A DNA stretch of 8,714 nt from an uncultured Actinomycetes bacterium (GTDB lineage: Bacteria > Actinomycetota > Thermoleophilia > Solirubrobacterales > 70-9). Below are positions 1 to 5,591 of the stretch, in pieces. The stretch's first letter is position 1; each line of letters begins with the position of its first letter. The stretch spans positions 1 to 8,714 of the forward strand of contig CAMLHB010000093.1 of NCBI GenBank assembly GCA_946479725.1. Reading direction: 5' to 3'. Both the position numbers and the translations under genes were made by a program. The notes beneath the pieces are model-generated. The model was not told the DNA's origin. It saw only the letters and a list, made by a program, of their open reading frames with translations, and ran no database searches.

Positions 1-706
1 CGAACGCGTCGAGGCCGTCGACGACCGCTGCGCGAGCGCCTTCGGCGGCTTTCAGCAGTTTGCTGCGGTGCTCGCCGTAGACCATGTCGACGACGGTCTG
101 GTGCTGGGTGAAGCCGTCGCGGCGCAACGGCAGGTGGTCGAAGGGGTCCTCGCCCGCGAGGCCGGCGGCGCTGGTGTTGACGATCAGGTCGAACTCCTCC
201 TGGCGCGGCGCCAATACGGGCTCGCCGCCGAGCTCGGCGCAGATCGCCTCCGCCCGCTCCGGCGTGCGGTTCCAGACCGCCACCCGCGCCCCTTCCCAGA
301 GCAGCGCCCAGAGGACGGCCCGGGCGGCGCCGCCGGCCCCCATGACCAGCGCACGCTGGCCGCGGGGCAGGTCCGGCAGCGAGGCGAGCAGGCCGTCGGC
401 GTCGGTGTTGTGCGCCTCGATCCGCCCGCCGTCGAAGACCAGCGTGTTGGCGGCGCCGATCTGCTGCGAGGCTTCGCTCGCCTCGTCGGCCAGCGCCAGC
501 GCCGCCTGCTTGTGGGGGACGGTGACGTTGACGCCGGCGTAGCCGACTTCGGCCAGCTCCTTCACCGTCATCTCGAAAGCCTCGGGGGCGGCGTCGATCG
601 CCCTGTAGCTCCAGTCCTCCAGCCCCAGCGCCGCCAGCGCCGCATTCTGCATCGCCGGCGAGCGCGAGTGCGAGACGGGATGGCCGAGCACCGCGAGCTT
701 GGGCAT
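1..706 (-). CDS. aroE: Shikimate dehydrogenase (NADP+), 3' end outside window
   Basis: The product reduces 3-dehydroshikimate to shikimate with NADPH in cytoplasmic chorismate synthesis. The visible 235 residues show the substrate half first: an N-terminal VLGHPVSHSRSPAMQ signature (residues 6-20), then NVTVPHK ending in the catalytic Lys66, GAANTL (85-89) and NTDADG with the catalytic Asp102. The Rossmann half follows, with the glycine loop MGAGGAARA at 122-130 and NRT at 146-148, the pattern associated with NADP preference. Lys66 and Asp102 match the catalytic pair of the Escherichia coli enzyme. The ATG at 704-706 is 8 nt past the mltG stop, so it is probably the last visible gene of the alaS operon. 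The family is usually about 270-290 residues, so the C-terminal few dozen residues lie beyond position 1. No frameshift is seen. Confidence 0.95.
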   Translation of the reverse strand, partial: MPKLAVLGHPVSHSRSPAMQNAALAALGLEDWSYRAIDAAPEAFEMTVKELAEVGYAGVNVTVPHKQAALALADEASEASQQIGAANTLVFDGGRIEAHNTDADGLLASLPDLPRGQRALVMGAGGAARAVLWALLWEGARVAVWNRTPERAEAICAELGGEPVLAPRQEEFDLIVNTSAAGLAGEDPFDHLPLRRDGFTQHQTVVDMVYGEHRSKLLKAAEGARAAVVDGLDAF

Positions 707-714
707 CAGGGCAC

Positions 715-2028
715 TTATTCCCCGCAGCTGTCCGGCGAGTTGCCGCCGGCCGCTTCCCGGGCCGAGTTGTACCTGGCGACCGCGGCTTCGAATTCGGCTT
801 CCGTCTTGGCGAAGGTGAGCTTGCCGCAGGCGCCCGGCGTGGTCACGTAGAAGAGGTATTCGGTCTGCGGCGGGTGGGCGGCGGCTTCGATCGAGGCCAG
901 GCCGGGGTTGCTGATCGGCCCCGGCGGCAGACCGGCGTTGGTGCGGCTGTTGTACGGGGAGTCGATCGCCAGTTCGGATTCGGTCAACGGCTCGGTGTAG
1001 TTGCCGGTCGCGAAGCGGATCGTCGCGTCGATCCCCAGCGGCATCCCTTCGTGCAGGCGGTTGTAGATCACCGAGGCGACGAGGCCGCGCTGGCTGTCGA
1101 CCCCGGCCTCGTCCTCGACCATCGAGGCGATCGTGACCACGTCGAAGACGGTCAGGTTCTTCGACTTCGCGTAGCTCATGTCGACCCCCTTGATCCGCCG
1201 CTCGAAGTCCTGCAGCTGCAGCTGGACGAGGTCCTCGACCGGCGCCTTCGGCTTCAGTTCGAAGGTGTCGGGGAAGAGGAAGCCTTCGAGGTCCTTGGCG
1301 TGCTTGCCGCCGTATTCGGCCGGGTCGAGGTACTTCGACTTCACGGTCGCTTTCGTGTAGTCGCCGGGGACGCCGGCTTCTTCGACCAGCTGCGCCGTTT
1401 GCGAGCGCGTGTAGCCCTCGGGAATCGTCACCGAGACCGCGCGCTTGACCGGCGGCGTCGAGAGGGCGTCGATCGCGGCGCCGTAGCTCATGTTGTGGGC
1501 GAGGGTGAAGTGGCCGGAGTAGATCTCCGAACGCTTGCCGGCGAGGGTGACCCGGACCTGGAACAGGGTCGAGTTGTCGATCACGTCCTTTTCGCTCAGC
1601 AGGTCGCCGACTTCGCTGACGCTCGAGCCCTTGGGAACCGTCACCTGGACCTTGCCGCTGCCGTCGCCGTGGAAGGGCTGGAAGAGCGCGTTGAGAAACC
1701 AGAGGGCGAAGAGGGCCGCGACCACCGCGAAGATCAGAAAGGGATGACGGCCGAGCCGGCTGAGGATCGCGGGTCGCCGGCGGGGCGGCCGCGGGGTCCC
1801 GCCGTTGGCAGCGGCGACTGGCGGAGGCGGAGGCGGCTCGACCGGTTCCGGCGCGGGCGGCTCGACCGATGGAGGCGGCGGAGACGCAGCCTTCTGCTCG
1901 GTCGCGGCCCGCTTGGCGGCGCGCTTGTTCCTCTTTTCCTCGCGTTCGCGGCGGCGCTGCTCGCGCTCGTGGGCGGCCGGGTCGTTGGAATCGGCGAAGG
2001 GGTCGCCCTGGAGCCAGTCCTCGCTCAC
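715..2028 (-). CDS. mltG: Endolytic murein transglycosylase MltG (YceG-like)
   Basis: MltG cleaves nascent glycan strands at the outer face of the membrane and is thought to end peptidoglycan polymerisation. The 437-aa product has a charged Arg/Lys/Glu-rich start (20-45), a proline-rich stretch (50-85), one membrane segment at about 97-116, a LysM-like subdomain (about 125-190) and the YceG catalytic domain. LEGFLFPDTF is at 247-256. IASMVEDEA at 300-308 contains the expected catalytic glutamate, Glu305, aligning with Glu218 of E. coli MltG. SPYNSRTNAGLPPGPISNPG (357-376) and AAAHPP are family signatures. The cytoplasmic extension is much longer than in E. coli. Two cysteines near the C-terminus (401, 435) would lie outside the membrane and could form a disulfide (inference). 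The GTG start overlaps the ruvX stop as GTGA, with only a weak ribosome site, so it is likely translated by coupling. Confidence 0.95.
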   Translation of the reverse strand: MSEDWLQGDPFADSNDPAAHEREQRRREREEKRNKRAAKRAATEQKAASPPPPSVEPPAPEPVEPPPPPPVAAANGGTPRPPRRRPAILSRLGRHPFLIFAVVAALFALWFLNALFQPFHGDGSGKVQVTVPKGSSVSEVGDLLSEKDVIDNSTLFQVRVTLAGKRSEIYSGHFTLAHNMSYGAAIDALSTPPVKRAVSVTIPEGYTRSQTAQLVEEAGVPGDYTKATVKSKYLDPAEYGGKHAKDLEGFLFPDTFELKPKAPVEDLVQLQLQDFERRIKGVDMSYAKSKNLTVFDVVTIASMVEDEAGVDSQRGLVASVIYNRLHEGMPLGIDATIRFATGNYTEPLTESELAIDSPYNSRTNAGLPPGPISNPGLASIEAAAHPPQTEYLFYVTTPGACGKLTFAKTEAEFEAAVARYNSAREAAGGNSPDSCGE

Positions 2029-2405
2029 GGTTTGCTCGCCAGGTAGGACTCGAGCAGGTGGGCGGCGGCGATCGAGTCGCGGGCGGCGCTGGCGCCGCCG
2101 CGGCGGCTGGCGTCGGCCATCCGCGAAGTCAGCCGCTCGTCGTAGGTGTCGACCGGAACCGAGAGCATCGCCTCAAGTTCCCGGCAGAAGCTGCGGGCCA
2201 AACCTGCCTGGCTCCCCTCCTCGCCGCTCAGGTGCACCGGCAGGCCGACGACCACCTGCTCGACGTCGTGCTCGTCGACCAGCTCGGCGACGGCGCGCGC
2301 CTCCGGCGGTTCGATCACCGGCAGCGGCGTCGCCAGGGTGCCGCTCGGATCGGAAAGGGCGCAGCCGATCCGGACCGTGCCGTGGTCGAGGGCGAGCACC
2401 CGCAC
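2025..2405 (-). CDS. ruvX: Putative Holliday junction resolvase YqgF/RuvX
   Basis: This 126-aa protein has the length and RNase H-like fold signatures of the YqgF/RuvX family, linked to Holliday-junction resolution and, in E. coli, to 16S rRNA 5'-end processing. The likely acidic active-site residues are Asp7 in LALDHGTVRIGCALSD, Glu90 in DTYDERLTS and Asp110 in ARDSIAAAHLLESYL. VVVGLPVHLSG (51-61) is the conserved core strand and loop. The start is a GTG at 2403-2405 directly after the alaS TGA with no intervening base. A GGGAG sequence lies about 5 nt upstream inside the alaS 3' end and supports this start. Its stop overlaps the mltG start by 4 nt. Family assignment is firm. The in vivo role in this organism is inferred from the family. 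Confidence 0.93.
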   Translation of the reverse strand: MRVLALDHGTVRIGCALSDPSGTLATPLPVIEPPEARAVAELVDEHDVEQVVVGLPVHLSGEEGSQAGLARSFCRELEAMLSVPVDTYDERLTSRMADASRRGGASAARDSIAAAHLLESYLASKP

Positions 2406-5039
2406 TCAGCTCAGCTCCCGCTCGACCGCGGCGCGGGCGGCGTCCAGCGCCTCGTCGAGCTTCGAGGGGTCCTTGCCCCCGGCCTGGGCCATGTCGTCGC
2501 GGCCACCACCGCCGCCGCCGACGATCGGCGCGATCTCGCGGATGATCGAACCGGCGGCGAGCCCGCGCTCGACCGCGTCCTTGGAGACGAGGGCGACGAG
2601 GCCCGCCTTGCCGCCGAACTCGCCGCCGAGGACGACCGCCGAGGGCTGCTCGACCTTCGACTGGACGCGGTTGGCGAGCTCGAGCAGCTGCTTCGGGTTC
2701 GCCTGCAGGCTCGGCTGGACGACGGCGGCGACGAGGCGCCCACCGCCGGCCAGGTCCTTCGCCTGTCCGACAAGTGCGTCGGCTTCGCCCCCGAGCTGCT
2801 CGCGCTGCGCTTTCTCGGCGCCGGCGCTCGCCTCCTTCAGCTGCTCGGCGGCACGACGGGCGGCGGCGACCGGGTCCTGCGGGTTGCCGAGCAGCTCACC
2901 GGCCTCCTGCAATTGCGCCTCGCGCTCGCGGAACCAGTCGATTGCCGCCGGACCGGTGATCGCCTCGACCCGGCGCACGTTGGCGGCGCTCGATCCCTCG
3001 CTCCTGATCTTGAAGATCCCGACCTCGGCGGTGTTGGCGACGTGGGTGCCGCCGCAGAGCTCGCGGGAGACGCGGTCGACCTCGACCACCCTCACCCACT
3101 CCCCATATTTCTCGCCGAACAGGGCCATCGCTCCGAGCCGTTCGGCCTCCTCGCGGTTCATGTTCATCCAGCGGACGGCGCGGCTCGCCTTGATCCACTC
3201 GTTGACCCGCTCCTCGACGTCGCGCAGCTCCTCGCGGCTGAGCGCCTGGCCGTGGGTGAAGTCGAAGCGGAGCTTGTCCGGGCGCACGGCGGAGCCGGCC
3301 TGGCGGACGTGGGTGCCGAGGCGCTCGCGCAGCGCCGCGTGCAGGAGGTGGGTGGCGGTGTGGTTGCGCATCGTCGCGTGGCGGGTCTCGGCGTCGACTT
3401 CGGCCTCGACGGCGACACCGGGCTCGATCCCCGCCCCGGGCTCGACCTCCAGCGCCTGGTCTTCGCCGAGCCGATAGACGTCGACCACCCGCGCCTCATT
3501 GCCGTTCCAGCGCAGGACGCCGGAGTCGGCCACCTGTCCCCCGCCCTCGGCGTAGAACGGGCTCTCCTCGAGCTTGACCAGGGCCTTGCCCTCGGCCGCC
3601 TCGACGGCCGCGAGGCCGGTCGTGGCGCGCAGCGTCTCGTAACCGACGAAGCTGGTCGGCGGCGCGGCGGCGGCGAAGGCGGCGACGCGCTCGTGGGTGT
3701 TCTCGGAGCCGTGGGCGGTGGCGCTCGCCATCCGGGCGCGCGCCTTCTGTTCCTCCATCAGCTCCTCGAAGCCCTGGTCGTCGACCGCGAGGCCGGCTTC
3801 TGCCAGCAGTTCCTTGGTCAGGTCATAAGGGAACCCGTAGGTGTCGTGCAGCTTGAACGCCGCGGCCGCGTCGACCCAGGACGTCCCCCCCTCCTTCGCC
3901 TCGACGATCAGCCGCTCGAGCAGCTCGCTGCCGCGCTCCAGGGTGCGCCCGAAGCTCTCCTCCTCGTCGCCGACCCAGCGTTCGATCCCCGCCTTCTCGG
4001 CCACCAGCTCGGGGTAGGCGTCCCCCATCAGCTCGATGGTCCGCTCCGCGAAGTGGCCGAGCCAGGGGGGCTCGAGGCCGAGGGTGCGGCCCTGCTGGAT
4101 CGCCCGCCGCATGATTCGGCGCAGGATGTAGCCGCGGTCCTCGTTGGAGGGGACGACGCCGTCGGCGATCAGAAAGGCGGCGCCGCGGCTGTGGTCGGCG
4201 ACGATCCGCATCGCCCGGGTGACCGCGCCGCCCTCGTCGTAGCGGCGGCCGGAGAGCTCTTCGGCGAGGTCGATCAGCGGCCGTACGTGGTCGGTCTCGA
4301 AGACCGAGGGGACATCCTGGAGGATCGCCGCCATCCGGTCGAGGCCCATGCCGGTGTCGATGTTCCTCATCGGCAGCTCGGTCAGGGAACCGTCCTCGGC
4401 GAGGTCGTAGCTCATGAAGACGTGGTTCCAGAACTCGAGGAAGCGGTCGCTGTCGTCGCCGGGGCGCTCTCCCTCGGCGCCGAATTCGGGGCCGCGGTCG
4501 AGGTAGAGCTCCGAGCAGGGTCCGCAGGGGCCGGTCGGGCCGGCCTGCCAGAAGTTGTCCTCGCGGCCGAGCCGGACGATCCGCTCCTCCGGGACGCCGG
4601 TCGCGCGCCAGATCTCGATCGCCTCCTGGTCGGGGCCAAGCCCCAGCTCCTCGTCGCCGCCGAAGACCGTGACCCAGATCCGCTCCGGGTCCATCCCGAA
4701 GCCCTCGGTCGAGAGCTCCCAGCCCCAGGGGATCGACTCGGCCTTGAAATAGTCGCCGAAGCTCCAGTTGCCGAGCATCTCGAAGAAGGTCATGTGGCGG
4801 GCGGTGTTGCCGACCTCTTCGATGTCGGTGGTGCGGAAGCATTTCTGCACGTCGGCGAGGCGCGGCGCCGGCGGCTTTTCCCGCCCCAGGAAGTAGGGCT
4901 TGAACGGCTGCATCCCCGCCGTGGTCAGCAGAACCGAGGGGTCGTGGACCGAGGGCACAAGCGAGGCCGAGGGCACGATCCTGTGCTCACGCTCGGCGAA
5001 AAACGCCAAGTAGACGTCCCGGATCTCCTGCGCCCTCAT
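2406..5039 (-). CDS. alaS: Alanyl-tRNA synthetase
   Basis: This class II synthetase charges tRNA-Ala and edits mischarged Ser/Gly. At 877 residues it has the usual bacterial length and all domains. The catalytic core includes TTAGMQPFKPYF (39-50), motif 2 around KCFRTTDIEEVGNTARHMTF (67-85) and motif 3 NIDTGMGLDRMAAIL (226-240). The tRNA-recognition region carries GVVPSNEDRGYILRRIMRRA (294-313). The editing domain keeps its zinc ligands: His560 and His564 in NHTATHLLHAAL, then Cys662 and His666 in CGGTHVANTAEVG. The C-terminal domain has the glycine run IVGGGGGGRDDMAQAGGKDP (839-858). ATG at 5037-5039 is chosen because homology begins at once (EIRDVYLAFF). No strong Shine-Dalgarno precedes it, so the message may be leaderless. 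It is the first gene of the operon and diverges from the secreted-protein gene. Confidence 0.98.
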   Translation of the reverse strand: MRAQEIRDVYLAFFAEREHRIVPSASLVPSVHDPSVLLTTAGMQPFKPYFLGREKPPAPRLADVQKCFRTTDIEEVGNTARHMTFFEMLGNWSFGDYFKAESIPWGWELSTEGFGMDPERIWVTVFGGDEELGLGPDQEAIEIWRATGVPEERIVRLGREDNFWQAGPTGPCGPCSELYLDRGPEFGAEGERPGDDSDRFLEFWNHVFMSYDLAEDGSLTELPMRNIDTGMGLDRMAAILQDVPSVFETDHVRPLIDLAEELSGRRYDEGGAVTRAMRIVADHSRGAAFLIADGVVPSNEDRGYILRRIMRRAIQQGRTLGLEPPWLGHFAERTIELMGDAYPELVAEKAGIERWVGDEEESFGRTLERGSELLERLIVEAKEGGTSWVDAAAAFKLHDTYGFPYDLTKELLAEAGLAVDDQGFEELMEEQKARARMASATAHGSENTHERVAAFAAAAPPTSFVGYETLRATTGLAAVEAAEGKALVKLEESPFYAEGGGQVADSGVLRWNGNEARVVDVYRLGEDQALEVEPGAGIEPGVAVEAEVDAETRHATMRNHTATHLLHAALRERLGTHVRQAGSAVRPDKLRFDFTHGQALSREELRDVEERVNEWIKASRAVRWMNMNREEAERLGAMALFGEKYGEWVRVVEVDRVSRELCGGTHVANTAEVGIFKIRSEGSSAANVRRVEAITGPAAIDWFREREAQLQEAGELLGNPQDPVAAARRAAEQLKEASAGAEKAQREQLGGEADALVGQAKDLAGGGRLVAAVVQPSLQANPKQLLELANRVQSKVEQPSAVVLGGEFGGKAGLVALVSKDAVERGLAAGSIIREIAPIVGGGGGGRDDMAQAGGKDPSKLDEALDAARAAVERELS

Positions 5040-5163
5040 GTTAGGAAGCCTAAATATTTGTTCGATTCGGGGCGGTGCCGGCCAAGTTCGCCCTTACGGG
5101 CCACCGATAGAGACGTTTCAGGAGGCACTTGACCGTTCGACTCTGTCGAAGGAGGCAACACAG
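5040..5163. promoter_or_regulatory. Divergent intergenic region with likely alaS promoter
   Basis: These 124 nt separate alaS (minus) from the secreted-protein gene (plus) and must hold both promoters unless transcription reads in from elsewhere. Next to alaS is an AT-rich patch at 5041-5060, unusual in this GC-rich DNA, containing the short inverted repeat TTAGG-AAG-CCTAA (5041-5053). On the minus strand, TAGGCT (5052-5047) fits the loose actinobacterial -10 pattern TANNNT, and a start 7 nt further on would fall at or next to the alaS ATG, consistent with a leaderless transcript. No convincing -35 is seen. A GCCC-TTAC-GGGC hairpin lies at 5090-5101. These assignments are inference from spacing and base composition. 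Confidence 0.35.
5151..5155 (+). promoter_or_regulatory. Ribosome binding site GGAGG deciding the start at 5164
   Basis: AAGGAGG ends 8 nt before the ATG at 5164. The same reading frame is open back to the region overlapping alaS, but only this ATG combines an ideal Shine-Dalgarno with a signal peptide directly after it, so it fixes the start. Confidence 0.85.
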
Positions 5164-5583
5164 ATGAAGCTGCGCACGATGCTCGCGATGGGGCTCGCGG
5201 TGCTCTCGCTGGGGGCGCTGCCCGCGATCGGCCTGGCCGATGACCCGAACTACCAGCCGCCGGAAGGCCCGCACTACGAAAACCCGGAACACCAGCCGCA
5301 GGGGCCGAAGTCGGCGCCGAAGGGCCACGCCTACGGCTACTACTGCCGGGGCGAGAGCAAGAAACACGTGAAAGGCGAGCAGGGGACCGCTTTCAGCCGC
5401 TGCGTCAGAGCGATGGCGCAGGCTGACAAGAACGAAAAGCTCAACGCCAAGAAGGCCTGCAAGGCCCTCAGCAAGAAGCACGTCAAAGGCGTCAAAGGGA
5501 CGCCGTTCACCAAATGCGTGCAGGGCGTCAACCAGATGCGGCGCGAAGATGCCGCGACGGTGAGCGCCAGCTCGGTCGCGTAA
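5164..5583 (+). CDS. Small secreted protein with two Cys-X18-Cys KKHVKG modules, function unknown
   Basis: The 139-aa product starts with a classic signal peptide: MKLR, a hydrophobic core (6-23) and a likely cleavage after IGLA at residue 25. The mature part begins with a proline-rich, acidic linker (26-55). Two copies of one module follow. Copy 1 has Cys61, SKKHVKG, GTAF and Cys80. Copy 2 has Cys99, SKKHVKG, GTPF and Cys118. In both copies the cysteines are exactly 19 positions apart, and the copies are offset by 38 residues. The four cysteines would be oxidised outside the membrane and suggest one disulfide per module. The protein is lysine-rich and basic. I recall similar hypothetical proteins in Solirubrobacterales but know no function and assign none. 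It runs convergent to the iscU-mnmA fusion with abutting stop codons. Confidence 0.85.
   Translation: MKLRTMLAMGLAVLSLGALPAIGLADDPNYQPPEGPHYENPEHQPQGPKSAPKGHAYGYYCRGESKKHVKGEQGTAFSRCVRAMAQADKNEKLNAKKACKALSKKHVKGVKGTPFTKCVQGVNQMRREDAATVSASSVA
5344..5406 (+). repeat. Coding repeat unit 1 (Cys-X18-Cys module)
   Basis: This is the first copy of the internally duplicated module. It encodes Cys61 to Val81. The best-conserved stretch relative to copy 2 (5458-5520) encodes SKKHVKG. Several synonymous and conservative changes between the copies indicate an old duplication rather than a fresh one. Confidence 0.75.
5458..5520 (+). repeat. Coding repeat unit 2 (Cys-X18-Cys module)
   Basis: This second copy encodes Cys99 to Val119 and has the same cysteine spacing, the same SKKHVKG core and a GTPF motif in place of GTAF. 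It begins 114 nt (38 codons) after copy 1. Confidence 0.75.
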
Positions 5584-5591
5584 CTACGCGA
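5576..5591. repeat. Short palindrome over the two abutting stop codons
   Basis: TCGCGTA-AC-TACGCGA is a 7-bp inverted repeat with a 2-nt centre. It covers the TAA of the plus-strand gene (5581-5583) and the TAG of the minus-strand gene (complement of 5584-5586). It has no T-tract on either side. It might slow transcription from both directions, but the loop is too tight for a classic terminator, so any function is speculative. Confidence 0.3.

Noticed and set aside
1869..5132. A 1087-codon open frame on the plus strand opposite alaS and ruvX.
   Set aside because: It is antisense to alaS, ruvX and part of mltG, whose family motifs are unmistakable. Its translation is low-complexity Arg/Ala/Leu/Asp typical of a shadow frame in GC-rich DNA.
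5038..5583. A longer, 181-aa version of the secreted protein starting at 5038.
   Set aside because: It would overlap the alaS start codon and bury the signal peptide. The ATG at 5164 has GGAGG at ideal distance.
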